A stretch of 64,000 nt of DNA from Aldehydirespirator sp965221605. GTDB taxonomy: Bacteria > Actinomycetota > Acidimicrobiia > Acidimicrobiales > Aldehydirespiratoraceae. The notes beneath the pieces are model-generated. The model did no database searches. It was not told where the DNA came from and saw nothing but the letters and a program-made list of their open reading frames with translations. This document shows positions 24,808-33,714 of this stretch, piece after piece. How positions within the stretch are numbered: position 1 is the stretch's first letter; each line of letters opens with the position of its first letter. The position numbers were made by a program, and so were the translations under genes. Where the stretch lies: the NCBI GenBank assembly GCA_965221605.1, contig CBDCSK010000005.1:19786-83785 (forward strand). Direction: 5' to 3'.

Positions 24808-25368
24808 TCAGGCTTCGAGGCCGGTCCAGTCCTCGGGGTTGTCCTCCACGAAGCACCCCACCACCCCGCCGTCCACGCCGTCGACCAGCACGAGTCCCCG
24901 GCTCGATGGCGACGGTTCGTTGGAGTACAGCAGGATGCGCCATGTGGGCCGGCTGCGCAGGCCCCGCCAGGCGAGCTGAGCCGAAGCGTGGCCCACCGGG
25001 AAGCCGACCTCCCGGGTGGCCGAGACCAGCGCGTCGTTCTCGTCGACGGCCAGGTTCCAGCCGGCCTGCAGGCAGTACAGCCCGAAACCGATCAGGCCGA
25101 TCCCGCCGGCGATGAAGCCGCCGTTGACGAGCACTGCATCCTCATCGACGGCCAGCGGCACCACGATGGCGGCCGCTCCTATCAGCAGGTAGAGCACGCC
25201 CGCGATGCGGCGCCGGCTGTTGTTCGGGAACAGGTACGGGCCCACGTATCCGGACGCGTCGAGATCGTCGGGCAGCCGGTCGCGCACCTCAGCATCGCTG
25301 GGCTCCTCGCCGGTGGCCGCCACGCCGGGGAGCCCTGCTTCGTCGCCGTCGGCCGGTACCCGGGTCAC
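24808..25368 (-). CDS. Conserved-looking two-helix membrane protein
   Basis: 186 residues from a GTG start. An acidic N-terminal 45 residues is followed by DASGYVGPYLFPNNSRRR and two hydrophobic segments (IAGVLYLLIGAAAIVVPLAV and NGGFIAGGIGLIGFGLYCLQAGW). The remaining part is a soluble domain with FPVGHASAQLAWRGLRSRPTW, RILLYSNE and FVEDNPEDW. I do not recognise a named family. It lies 144 bases from pgsA, and the interval holds nothing I can identify. Confidence 0.65.
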   Translation of the reverse strand: MTRVPADGDEAGLPGVAATGEEPSDAEVRDRLPDDLDASGYVGPYLFPNNSRRRIAGVLYLLIGAAAIVVPLAVDEDAVLVNGGFIAGGIGLIGFGLYCLQAGWNLAVDENDALVSATREVGFPVGHASAQLAWRGLRSRPTWRILLYSNEPSPSSRGLVLVDGVDGGVVGCFVEDNPEDWTGLEA

Positions 25369-25396
25369 GACCGCAGGATAGGTCGGCCCGCCGCTC

Positions 25397-25567
25397 TCAG
25401 GCCGGGGGCCAGGCCAGGCCGCCGTCGACCTTGATGATCGCGCCGGTGGTGTAGCTGGAGGCCGGCGAGGCCAGGTAGAGGGCGGTGCCGACGATCTCGT
25501 CGGGTTGGCCGCCCCGGCCCAGCGGTATGCGCTGGAGATCGAACAGGGAATCGTGGCCGCTGGTCAT
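25397..25567 (-). pseudogene. Short-chain dehydrogenase with internal deletion
   Basis: A 56-codon frame begins with a good ribosome site (GGAGG, 6 bases before ATG). It encodes MTSGHDSLFDLQ, a typical SDR N-terminal leader, joined directly to RIPLGRGGQPDEIVGTALYL and then ASPASSYTTGAIIKVDGG, a typical SDR C-terminus. The Rossmann GXXXGXG motif and the YXXXK catalytic part, about 190 residues, are missing. The frame is preserved across the deletion. It follows the acyl-CoA dehydrogenase gene by 29 bases, so it was probably its operon partner. Confidence 0.7.
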
Positions 25568-25596
25568 CGGGATCCTCCTCGCAGTGCCGGGCCTGC

Positions 25597-26835
25597 TCAG
25601 ATGGGCAGGTTGCCGGTGGCCCGGCGGGTGGTGCCCTCATCGGTGTAGGCGGCGATGGTGCGCTGGGCGATGCGCATCTGGTGGACCTCGTCGGCGCCGT
25701 CGGCGAAGCGGGCCCACCGGGCGTGCTGGAACATGTGGGCCAGCGGGGTGTCGGTGGAGTAGCCGAGGGCGCCGTGGACCTGGATCGAGCGGTCGATGAC
25801 CCGGTTCACCATGTTGGCCACGAAGTGCTTGGCCATCGACACCTCGGACTTGAAGTCGTCGCCCCGGTCGATCTTGTGGGCCGCGTGCAGCACCATCAGC
25901 TTGGCCTGGTACAGCTCCAAGGCCGAGTCGGCGATCATCCACTGGATCCCCTGCTTCTCGGCCAGCAGCGAGCCGTGGGAGAAGCGGTTGAGGGAGCGGT
26001 CCACCATCATGTCCAGCGCGGTCTCGGCCTGGGCGATCCAGCGCATGCAGTGGGCCAGCCGGGCCGGGCCGAGCCGGTACTGGCCCAGCAGGTGCCCCTG
26101 GCCCCGACCGCCGAGCATCTGGTCGTTGTGGACCCGCAGGTCCTCTATGAGGATCTCGCTGTGGCCGGTGCTGCCGTGCATGGTCTCGATCTGGCGCACC
26201 TCGGTCCAGCCCTGCTGGGGAAGGTCGATGATGAAGGCGCTGTTGGCCGCCTGGGGGATGTCGGGATCGTCCTCGGTGCGGCACACCAGGATGGCGAAAT
26301 GGGCCCGGTGGGCGTTGGAGATGAACCACTTGTGGCCGTTGATCACCCACTCGTCGCCGTCGGGATAGGCCCGGCTCTGGATCAGGGTGGGATCGGATCC
26401 CGCGACCTCGGGCTCGGTCATGGCGAAGCACGACCACGCCTTGCCCTCGCACAGGGGCCGCAGGTACTTCTCGGCCTGCTCGGGCGTGGCCCAGTGAAGC
26501 AGGGTGTGCATGTTGCCCTCGTCGGGGGCCTGGCAGTTCAGCACCCACGGGCCGTAGTAGGACTTGGCCGCCTCGGCCTGCACCATCGCCAGGGCCACGT
26601 GCCCGAGGCCCATGCCTCCCCATTCGGGCGGCATGTGCGGCAGCCACAGGCCGGCGGCCCGGGCCTGCCTGCGGAGGTCGATCAGGACGCTCACGCGGTC
26701 GCCGCCGGTGAGCGGCTCGCTCCCGTCGCGGCCTTCGATGCGCTCGGTGGCCGGCTTGACGATGTCGTCGATGAACGACCGGACCCGGGTCCTGATGTCC
26801 TCGAGCTCCGGCGAGAGCGTGAAGTCGATGGCCAT
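25597..26835 (-). CDS. Acyl-CoA dehydrogenase
   Basis: 412-residue FAD-dependent acyl-CoA dehydrogenase that introduces the alpha-beta double bond in fatty or branched acyl-CoAs. It shows GLWLPHMPPEWGGMGLGHVA, the FAD/substrate block CFAMTEPEVAGSDPTLIQ, INGHKWFISNAHRAHFAILV, and the C-terminal IQVHGALGYSTDTPLAHMF with RWARFADGADEVHQMRIA. These features resemble the ACAD10/11-like subgroup. ATG start with a GGAG site. It is divergent from the acetoacetate-decarboxylase-family gene, 94 bases apart, so the two may be co-regulated. Confidence 0.92.
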   Translation of the reverse strand: MAIDFTLSPELEDIRTRVRSFIDDIVKPATERIEGRDGSEPLTGGDRVSVLIDLRRQARAAGLWLPHMPPEWGGMGLGHVALAMVQAEAAKSYYGPWVLNCQAPDEGNMHTLLHWATPEQAEKYLRPLCEGKAWSCFAMTEPEVAGSDPTLIQSRAYPDGDEWVINGHKWFISNAHRAHFAILVCRTEDDPDIPQAANSAFIIDLPQQGWTEVRQIETMHGSTGHSEILIEDLRVHNDQMLGGRGQGHLLGQYRLGPARLAHCMRWIAQAETALDMMVDRSLNRFSHGSLLAEKQGIQWMIADSALELYQAKLMVLHAAHKIDRGDDFKSEVSMAKHFVANMVNRVIDRSIQVHGALGYSTDTPLAHMFQHARWARFADGADEVHQMRIAQRTIAAYTDEGTTRRATGNLPI

Positions 26836-26929
26836 GACTGCTCCTTGCTACGCGCCGGACAGTCTGCCGGAAAGGTTCCGCTCCACCGCTCCAATACGCT
26901 GGGCCCGCCCCGAGGCGACAGGAGGCACC

Positions 26930-27694
26930 GTGACCGAGACTCCCATGAGCCGTCCCGGCGAGGTGGCCGGATGGCCGAAGCTGGTGGTGACCTATCGAAC
27001 CGACCCGTCCGGGGTGGAGCAGCTCGTGCCGCCCGGACTGGTTCCGGGCGAGCCGGTGGTGACCGTGGGCGTCTACTGCGTGCCCATCCTCTCCGAGCCC
27101 GAGTACGGCATCAGCGTGAAGGTGCCGGCGTCGTGGCAGGGCGCCGATGGCCTCTACAACCTGGGCATGGGGATCGACCAGGAGGCGGCCGTGTCCATCA
27201 GCCACGAGACCAACGGCCAGCCCAAGTTCCTGTGCGACATCGACTACTACCGCCTCGGCGACCACGTGGCCGCCCGGGCCACCCATCAGGGCTACACCTT
27301 CGTGGAGTTCAGCGGCGATGTCACCGGGCCGGTCGATCCCGCCGGCGGAGACGTCACCGACCACGAATGGTGGATCAAGTACTCGCGGGCCATCGGCGGC
27401 GCCGACCGCTCCTACGACTTCCCTCCCCACGTCGTGGACGTGGCCACCACCTTCGAGCAGCACCACATCGAGAACATCGACGGCGAGCTGAAGCTGCTGG
27501 ACAGCCCGTGGGACCCGATCGCCCGCTACCTGCCCATCCGGGAGCAGCTGTCGGCCCAGCTGGTGACCCATCAGGCCAAGGCCCGCAGCATCACCAACGC
27601 CGGGCCGCTCGACCGGGACGCCTTCTGGCCCCACGCCGACACCATCGGCGCCTCCCGCTGGCCCGGGACCCGGGGCGGCCCCCGCGCCGACTGA
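26930..27694 (+). CDS. Acetoacetate decarboxylase family protein
   Basis: 254 residues. The pattern fits the ADC family: GWPKLVVTYRTDP, VEQLVPPGLVPGEP, VVTVGVYCVPI, a YGISVKVPASW block, HETNGQPKFLCDIDYY with the Lys that forms the Schiff base in true decarboxylases, and KYSRAIGGADRSYDFPPHVVD. The GTG at 26930 was preferred because AGGAGG lies 5 bases upstream; ATG at 26945 is an alternative. ADC-family proteins also include aldolase-dehydratases, so the substrate is open. The neighbouring acyl-CoA dehydrogenase and SDR genes suggest acyl or keto-acid breakdown. Confidence 0.8.
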   Translation: MTETPMSRPGEVAGWPKLVVTYRTDPSGVEQLVPPGLVPGEPVVTVGVYCVPILSEPEYGISVKVPASWQGADGLYNLGMGIDQEAAVSISHETNGQPKFLCDIDYYRLGDHVAARATHQGYTFVEFSGDVTGPVDPAGGDVTDHEWWIKYSRAIGGADRSYDFPPHVVDVATTFEQHHIENIDGELKLLDSPWDPIARYLPIREQLSAQLVTHQAKARSITNAGPLDRDAFWPHADTIGASRWPGTRGGPRAD

Positions 27695-27738
27695 GGGGCC
27701 ACGCGGATAGGCGAGCGCCCGTCGCGCCGCAGCGGTGT

Positions 27739-27848
27739 CATTCCCGCTCCTGTTCGCTGCGCTCACTGGTACCGCCCAAGTCACAGCAACAACGCCCACG
27801 GCCTCGCCCGTATGAACCGGATTCGCGTGCCTGTCCGCTCGGCCTCTG
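27739..27848. repeat. Dispersed intergenic repeat, copy 3
   Basis: Between two convergent genes. CATTCCCGCTCCTGTTCGCT, GCGCTCACTGG, CCGCCCAAGTC, CAACGCCCACGGCCTCG, a 20-base insertion, then CCGCTCGGCCTCTGAG. The order and strand are as in copies 1 and 2. Confidence 0.7.
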
Positions 27849-27853
27849 AGCGA

Positions 27854-27875
27854 CCGTGCCCGCGGGTGGGCACGG
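27854..27875. terminator. Hairpin between convergent genes
   Basis: Perfect 8-bp stem CCGTGCCC / GGGCACGG with a 6-base loop, 160 bases after the decarboxylase-family stop and 30 bases after the SDR stop on the other strand. No T tract. Probably acts in both directions. Confidence 0.5.
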
Positions 27876-27904
27876 GTACGATCCGAACCGCGGCCGGAGC
27901 CGGG

Positions 27905-28816
27905 TCAGGTGGCGAGGTCGTGACCGCGGGGCATCTCGGCCCTGCCGATGGCCTCGGCCCGGGCGTGCAGCAGCTCCTCGGTGTCCTCCAAGTCCCTGGC
28001 GATGACGTAGCGGCGCTCGGCCACACCGTCGAGCACGAACTCTCCTAGCTCGTCGAGGTCGGCCACCTCGGGCTCGGTGCCCCGCATCTCGGCGACGACC
28101 GCCTTCAGCTCCTCGAAGGTGAGGCTCTTGCGCCCGGTGCCCTCGCCGACCCGCCGCAGGTACTCGGGCCGGTTGCGCTGGGCGTTGAACAGGCCGGTGT
28201 CCATCATCCCGCCCGACGGGTAGAAGACCGATGCCCTGAGCTCGGTGCCCTCACTGATGAGGTTGTGGTTGAGTGCCTCGGTGAAGCAGCTGGCCGCGGC
28301 CTTGGACGATGCGTACACCGAGGCGGTCGGCACCGGCGCGAACCCGCCGTCGCCCGAGGACGTGATGATGACCTGGCCGGGCTCGCCGCCGGCGATCATG
28401 CGCGGAACGAACGCCCAGGTGCAGATGGCCACCCCGAAGACGTTGACGCCGAAGCACCAGCGCCAGTCGTTGGGCTCCTGCTGCCAGGGCTTGCCACCCC
28501 CGCCCGAGGTGACCCCGGCGTTGCAGAACAGCAGGTTGCACCGCCCGTGTGCCTCGTACACATGGTCGGCCAGTGCGGTGACGGAGTCCTCGTCGCTCAC
28601 GTCGGTGCGCACGCCCTCGACCGGTCCCAGCGGCGACAGCTCCCCCACCGCCTTCTCGAGCACCGGCTCCTCGATGTCGGCGATCACCACCCGCGCCCCG
28701 CGGCGCAGCAGCGCCCTGGTGATGCCCTTGCCGATGCCGCCGGCCCCGCCGGTGACGACAGCCACCGCGCCGTCGATGTCCAGAACGAGCCCGCCCGGGT
28801 CGCTGGGTAGGGGCAC
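27905..28816 (-). CDS. SDR family oxidoreductase
   Basis: 303-residue short-chain dehydrogenase. The Rossmann motif is VAVVTGGAGGIGKGITRALL, with an acidic residue after the second strand (VVIADIEE) favouring NAD(H). The NAG motif is in LLFCNAGVTS, the Ser in VIITSSGDG and the catalytic pair in SVYASSKAAA. The C-terminal 80 residues are longer than in minimal SDRs and contain LTFEELKAVVAEMRG. The substrate is unknown. The GTG start at 28816 has a poor ribosome site; it lies 10 bases after dtd. Confidence 0.85.
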   Translation of the reverse strand: MPLPSDPGGLVLDIDGAVAVVTGGAGGIGKGITRALLRRGARVVIADIEEPVLEKAVGELSPLGPVEGVRTDVSDEDSVTALADHVYEAHGRCNLLFCNAGVTSGGGGKPWQQEPNDWRWCFGVNVFGVAICTWAFVPRMIAGGEPGQVIITSSGDGGFAPVPTASVYASSKAAASCFTEALNHNLISEGTELRASVFYPSGGMMDTGLFNAQRNRPEYLRRVGEGTGRKSLTFEELKAVVAEMRGTEPEVADLDELGEFVLDGVAERRYVIARDLEDTEELLHARAEAIGRAEMPRGHDLAT

Positions 28817-28826
28817 GGCAGGAGAC

Positions 28827-29264
28827 TCAGACTTCCAGCATCAGGGTGACGGGACCGTCGTTGGTGAGTTCCACCGCCATGTTCGCCCCGAAGGAGCCGG
28901 TGGCGACTGAGGCCCCGAAGCCTCGCAGTTCAGCCACGAGCTCCTCGATCAGCCGGTTGGCCTCGTCGGGGGCGGCCGCCGCGATGAACGACGGCCGGCG
29001 CCCCTTGCGGGTGTCGCCGTACAGCGTGAACTGGCTCACCACCAGCACCTCGCCGCTGGTGTCGGCCACCGACCGGTTCATGTGCCCGTTCTCGTCGGCG
29101 AAGACGCGCAGATGCCACAGCTTGGTGGCCAGCTTCAGGGCTGTGTCCCGATCGTCGTCGTGGGTGACCCCCACCAGACAGCACAGCCCCGCACCGATCT
29201 CACCGACGACTTCACCGTCCACCCGCACCCGGGCCTCCGCGACCCGCTGCACCAGAGCTCTCAC
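28827..29264 (-). CDS. dtd: D-aminoacyl-tRNA deacylase
   Basis: 145 residues. Hydrolyses D-amino acids mischarged on tRNA. Family motifs are RALVQRVAEARVRVDGE at the start, LVVSQFTLYGDTRKGRRP with the catalytic Thr, and the cross-subunit ELTNDGPVTLMLEV at the end. The length is normal for the family. It heads the short minus-strand unit dtd-SDR. Confidence 0.95.
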   Translation of the reverse strand: MRALVQRVAEARVRVDGEVVGEIGAGLCCLVGVTHDDDRDTALKLATKLWHLRVFADENGHMNRSVADTSGEVLVVSQFTLYGDTRKGRRPSFIAAAAPDEANRLIEELVAELRGFGASVATGSFGANMAVELTNDGPVTLMLEV

Positions 29265-29496
29265 TGCCTCAGACTAGGCGGCGAGGGCGGGCCATCGGGT
29301 CGGGCCGGGCGAACAGCCCGCAATCGATCGAGGCCGACGGGGGCTCTTCAACGGTTGCACGCCCCGGCGAGACGGCCGATCGTGACAGGACGCGTGATCA
29401 GACAGGATGCACCGACGTGTCACAAGGACGGGCTATCTTGCGCACTAACCCCCATGTCGGGTCGCACAAGGCGTATGCAGACTGGAGGCGTGGGAG

Positions 29497-32400
29497 ATGG
29501 CCAGGCGAGCACGCACACGGGAAACCACCGTCAACGACCGCCTAGCGGCCGCGCTCGATGGCATGCATCCCCGCTGGACGGTCGAAGCCGAGTCCACCCG
29601 GGTGCTCGCCGACGCCGCCAAGGCACCTGACATTGTCGTGCATATGCCAGGGGGCGTGTCGGTTGTGATCGAGATCGAATACACGCCCGCCGCCAGCGTC
29701 GAGGCCGATGCCACTGGACGCCTGGGCATGACCCTCGCTGAGACCGGCGAGCCCGTCGAGCAGGTGATCGCCCTACGGATTCCGGCCGATCTCGGCCAGG
29801 TTCGACAGGCCGACCTGTCGGCGGCTCTGGTGCGAGCCGAACTGGAGTACTGCGTGTTCAGCGCGACCGGAGCGGAGGCCGCGGCGAGATTCCCCAAGGA
29901 CGGGTACCTTGCGGGCAGCATTGACGCATTGGCTGGCCTCATCGAGTCGATTTCGGTGTCGGAACGCCGGCTCGCGCAGGCGGTCGGAGTGCTCGAGGAT
30001 GGGGTTCTGAACGCAGCAGCAGTTCTGCGCAAGCGACTCCTGCCCGACCGGCAGTCGGTCCTTGACGCCATAGGTGGGGCCCTCCACCAAGCCGATGGCG
30101 AACAGACCTCGCGCATGGCGATGACCATCGCGGCCAATGCCCTCACGTTCCACTGCGCGATCTCGTCGACGCATCCGAAGATCGCGCCTTTCGAGAGCCT
30201 CCGCTCCTCGGGCGAGTTGCTGCCTAGCACCCTCCTGAGAGAGTGGGACGCGATCTTGGAGATCAATTACTGGCCCATATTCGAGATCGCTCGACGCGTG
30301 CTCGCCCCCGTTCCCGCGGACGTGTTCCGAGATGTCGTGGGCCGACTCGCGTCGGTCGCGGAGCGGCTCGTGGGAATAGGCGTGACCACGACGCAGGAGA
30401 TGGTAGGGCAGATGTTCGGCCGGCTGATCGCAGACCGGAAGTTCCTGGCCACCTTCTACACGCGGCCCGCCTCGGCGCATCTGCTCGCCGAACTGGCGAT
30501 CGCGCGTCTGGAAGCCGACTTCTCAGAGACGGCGTCGCTTGAGCGTCTCAGGATCGCCGACTTGGCCTGCGGCACCGGAGCCCTACTGTCCGCCGCGTAT
30601 GCGCGGGTAGCGGCGAGGACACGACGAGCAGGGCTCGACGACTCCGACCTCCATCCTGCGTTCATGGGACAGGTGTTCGTGGGCGCCGACATCATGCCTG
30701 CCGCCGTGCATGTGACCGCATCGATGCTGTCGTCCGTCCATCCTGCTGTCCCCTTCGGCGACACGAGCGTCCATCTGATGCCCTACGGCCGTCAGCCTGA
30801 CTCCGATGCGGCCGACTCGGACGGCGTGTCGGTGGCGGCGATCGGATCCCTGGAACTGATCGATGATGTGGAGGCTGCCTCGCTGTTCGGCACTGGCCGC
30901 AGCGTGGCCTCCGGGACGGCCCCTGCGACCGCCGGTTCGGATGAACATCAGTTCGTGCTGGATCACAGATCCGCGGACTTGGTGATCATGAACCCGCCCT
31001 TCGCTCGGACTGTGGGCCAGGAGGGCGACAACGTCGGTATTCCGCGGCCTGCGTTCGCAGGGTTCGGAACGACCGAGACCGAGCAGGAAGCAATGAGCGC
31101 CCGGTTGGCGAACATCGGCATCTACCGGCGGCGCGATGCGATCGTCGCCGGGCACGGGCACGCCGGCCTGGCCTCCTACTTTCTCGACTTGGCGCACGCG
31201 AAGATCAAGCCCGGCGGAGTGATCGCATTCGTGCTGCCGGCCACGTTCGTCGCCTCGAGCGCTTGGTCCGCTGCCCGTAGGCTGCTGGCAGCGCACTACG
31301 AGAACCTCATCGTCGTCTCGATAGCGGCGCACGGTTCGACCACAAGGGCCTTCTCGGACGACACCGCCATCGCCGAGGTGCTCGTCGTGGCGACCCGCCG
31401 GCCGCCGGACGTGCCCGATCGCCGATCCGGCCAGGGCGGCGCCAATGACGCCGATGTGTGCTGGGTCGGCCTATCGGACCGGCCAAGCACCGTTGCGCAG
31501 TCACTCGAGGTGGCGGCCGCTGTCGTCAGCCACATCGACCGGAGCGGACCCCGGGGAGAATTGAGAATCGGCGGTGAACGGCTCGGCGTGATAGGCACCG
31601 GGCGGCTCTCAGACGGCGGCTTCGGCCAACTCACCGAACTGCGGCTTGCCGCCAGCGCCCTGGCACTGCTGGACGGCCGGCTCGACCTGCCGCGCCATCG
31701 CCCGCTGAACATGCCTATGGCGAGGCTGCGGGACTTGGGTGACGCCGGTGCAGGCAACGCAGCCATCGGGGTGAAGCCGAAGTCCGCCGGCCCGATAGCC
31801 CGCGGCACGGGCGCGTACGCCGCGCCCTTCTTGATTCGCGACCTCGACGCGAGTTCCGACCGATGGAGGGCTGCCTCATATCCGGTGCTGTGGGCTCACA
31901 ACGCTCGTTCCGGGCGGGAGAGCAGACTCGAAGTAGCCCCCGATACATACGGCGAGTTGCGCCCCGGGTGTGAGGAGGACGATGCCCGAAGGGTCTGGCA
32001 GAGCACAGCATCGCGAGTTCACGTGAATCTTGAGTTCCAATTGAACAGTCAGAGCCTCGGAGCCTGTTTGACCCCCAAGGAGTGCATCGGCGGGAGAGCG
32101 TGGCCGAGTTTCCTTGTCGAGGCCCGCGCCTGGGAGACACCGATCGTGCTGTGGCTAAACACAACCCTCGGCCTGATCGGGCGCTGGTGGGTTGGATCAC
32201 GCCAGCAGCAAGGCCGGTCGATTCTCTCGATCAACCGAATCGCCGAGATCCCGGTGCTGGACTGCCGCGCACTGAGCAGCGAGACACTGTCGGACGCTTC
32301 CGAAATCTTGGCTCGCTTCCGTCTCAGAGAGTTTCTTCCAGCCAACGAGGCATACCGCGACCCGGCCCGCCAGGACCTCGACCGGGCGGTATTGTGCGAC

Positions 32401-32511
32401 CTGCTCGGGATACCCGAGACAGTTCTCGATCCGCTCGACACGCTGCGCCATCAGTGGTGCCTCGAGCCGACCGTTCACGGAGGCAAGCGAACGCGTCCAC
32501 AGGTTGACTGA
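29497..32511 (+). CDS. Nuclease-methyltransferase-like protein (type IIG-like)
   Basis: 1004 residues. The N-terminal 130 residues resemble a PD-(D/E)XK nuclease: P44-D45 on one strand, then E59-I60-E61 on the next, in a beta-sheet context. The centre is an N6-adenine methyltransferase: motif I IADLACGTGALL (353-364) and motif IV NPPF (499-502) after DLVIM, plus FVLPATFVASSAWSAARRLL. The C-terminal 300 residues would be the target-recognition region. This order matches single-chain restriction-modification enzymes, although helicase or specificity subunits are absent and no other defence gene adjoins. GGAGG precedes the ATG by 9 bases. It meets the EamA gene tail to tail with a 5-base gap. 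An orphan methylase with a dead nuclease is an alternative. Confidence 0.7.
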   Translation: MARRARTRETTVNDRLAAALDGMHPRWTVEAESTRVLADAAKAPDIVVHMPGGVSVVIEIEYTPAASVEADATGRLGMTLAETGEPVEQVIALRIPADLGQVRQADLSAALVRAELEYCVFSATGAEAAARFPKDGYLAGSIDALAGLIESISVSERRLAQAVGVLEDGVLNAAAVLRKRLLPDRQSVLDAIGGALHQADGEQTSRMAMTIAANALTFHCAISSTHPKIAPFESLRSSGELLPSTLLREWDAILEINYWPIFEIARRVLAPVPADVFRDVVGRLASVAERLVGIGVTTTQEMVGQMFGRLIADRKFLATFYTRPASAHLLAELAIARLEADFSETASLERLRIADLACGTGALLSAAYARVAARTRRAGLDDSDLHPAFMGQVFVGADIMPAAVHVTASMLSSVHPAVPFGDTSVHLMPYGRQPDSDAADSDGVSVAAIGSLELIDDVEAASLFGTGRSVASGTAPATAGSDEHQFVLDHRSADLVIMNPPFARTVGQEGDNVGIPRPAFAGFGTTETEQEAMSARLANIGIYRRRDAIVAGHGHAGLASYFLDLAHAKIKPGGVIAFVLPATFVASSAWSAARRLLAAHYENLIVVSIAAHGSTTRAFSDDTAIAEVLVVATRRPPDVPDRRSGQGGANDADVCWVGLSDRPSTVAQSLEVAAAVVSHIDRSGPRGELRIGGERLGVIGTGRLSDGGFGQLTELRLAASALALLDGRLDLPRHRPLNMPMARLRDLGDAGAGNAAIGVKPKSAGPIARGTGAYAAPFLIRDLDASSDRWRAASYPVLWAHNARSGRESRLEVAPDTYGELRPGCEEDDARRVWQSTASRVHVNLEFQLNSQSLGACLTPKECIGGRAWPSFLVEARAWETPIVLWLNTTLGLIGRWWVGSRQQQGRSILSINRIAEIPVLDCRALSSETLSDASEILARFRLREFLPANEAYRDPARQDLDRAVLCDLLGIPETVLDPLDTLRHQWCLEPTVHGGKRTRPQVD

Positions 32512-32516
32512 GCGCT

Positions 32517-33407
32517 TCAGGCAGCATGTCGGAGGGTTCCGGGCGAGCGGCCCGATGCGATCGTGCCGTAGAACACGCCGGCGAGGACGACCACTGCGCC
32601 GGCCACCGCAGTCGGACGGGGCAGTTCCGACAGGAACAGGGCAGCCCACACCGTCCCGGCCACGGTCTCCACCGGCGTGAACAGCGCCACCTCCGACACC
32701 GGGGCGAAGCGGGGGGAGTTGGTATGGGCCAGCCGGCCCAGTGGATTGAAGCACAGCCCCATGGCCGCGATGGCCAGGTAGGCCCTCGTGTCCAGGGAGA
32801 AGGGCGACGCGGTGAGGCTGGTGGCGGCCAGCAGGATCACCGCGCTGATCGACAGCCCGGCGCGGCGGCTCATGTCCGGGAAGCGCCGCCAGATGGTCAG
32901 GCTCGTCGCGAACGCGGCCACCGCGAGCAGGGCCAGGAAGTCGCCCTTGAGCGTCGGCTGGCCCAACGAGCTGGAGACGATCACCGCGATGCCCGCCATG
33001 GTCACGGCGATGGCCACCGCCACCCGCCGGGTGACCCGCTCCCCCAGGAACAGCCGGGCGCACAATGCGGCCAGCAGCGGCGACGCAGCCACGATGGCCA
33101 CCACGTTGGCCACCCGGGTCTGGGTGATCGCGGTGATGAAGCTGAGCTGGCTCACCGACCCCAACACGCCCACCCCTGCCAGCGGAAGCCGGTGTCGACG
33201 AAACGACTCCGCGACCGGTCTGCGGTCGATCCACCGCCCGAAGGTCGAGTACACCACCAGCGCGCAGCACGCCACCCAGAAGGCGATATCGACGGCCGCG
33301 GCCTCCGATAGGCGCACCCACAGCGAGTCGGTGGACACGCACAGCATCCCTACCCCGGCCAGCAGCCACCCCAGCCGCTTCCGGTCGCCCGGTCGCTCCG
33401 TGGTCAT
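32517..33407 (-). CDS. EamA/DMT-family transporter
   Basis: 296 residues with about ten hydrophobic segments arranged as two repeats of five, as in the drug/metabolite transporter superfamily. Visible blocks are LLAGVGMLCVSTDSLWVRL, TRVANVVAIVAASPLLAAL with FLGERVTRR, and in the second half SEVALFTPVETVAGTVWAAL with FLSELP. Such proteins export metabolites or amino acids; the substrate cannot be read from sequence. The flanking genes do not suggest a pathway. Confidence 0.88.
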   Translation of the reverse strand: MTTERPGDRKRLGWLLAGVGMLCVSTDSLWVRLSEAAAVDIAFWVACCALVVYSTFGRWIDRRPVAESFRRHRLPLAGVGVLGSVSQLSFITAITQTRVANVVAIVAASPLLAALCARLFLGERVTRRVAVAIAVTMAGIAVIVSSSLGQPTLKGDFLALLAVAAFATSLTIWRRFPDMSRRAGLSISAVILLAATSLTASPFSLDTRAYLAIAAMGLCFNPLGRLAHTNSPRFAPVSEVALFTPVETVAGTVWAALFLSELPRPTAVAGAVVVLAGVFYGTIASGRSPGTLRHAA

Positions 33408-33483
33408 CGAGCCAAGCTAACGGCCACCCAAGTCTTCAGAACTGGCCCGACGTCGATGACTCGATCTGCTGCCGGGGTGAGAG

Positions 33484-33714
33484 TCAGGCGGTTGCGCCCG
33501 CAGCAATCACCTCGTCGACGATCACCTCACCCACGTCGGCGGGTGCCACGTCGTAGTAGGCAGCGATCGCATCCCGAGCCTCGTCAGCCACATCCTCAAG
33601 GCGACGGGCCTGCGAAAAAACCCAGTCGAGCTCTCGAACCTGGATGCCCCACCACTCGTCTCCCCGCCGTGCGACTACCCGGAACCGGCCGCCGGGAGGT
33701 GGGATGGCAGTCAT
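33484..33714 (-). CDS. HicB-like antitoxin
   Basis: 76 residues with the short HicB fold pattern: VVARRGDEWWGIQVRELD, then SQARRLEDVADEARDAIAAY. The start overlaps the stop of the upstream HicA-like gene by one base (TGATG). In such pairs the antitoxin binds the toxin and usually represses the operon. No separate DNA-binding domain is visible; the C-terminal 20 residues could serve. Confidence 0.7.
   Translation of the reverse strand: MTAIPPPGGRFRVVARRGDEWWGIQVRELDWVFSQARRLEDVADEARDAIAAYYDVAPADVGEVIVDEVIAAGATA

Noticed and set aside
29306..29320. CGGGC/GCCCG hairpin upstream of the methyltransferase-like gene.
   Set aside because: A 5-bp stem is expected often by chance in DNA of this composition; no supporting T tract or leader.
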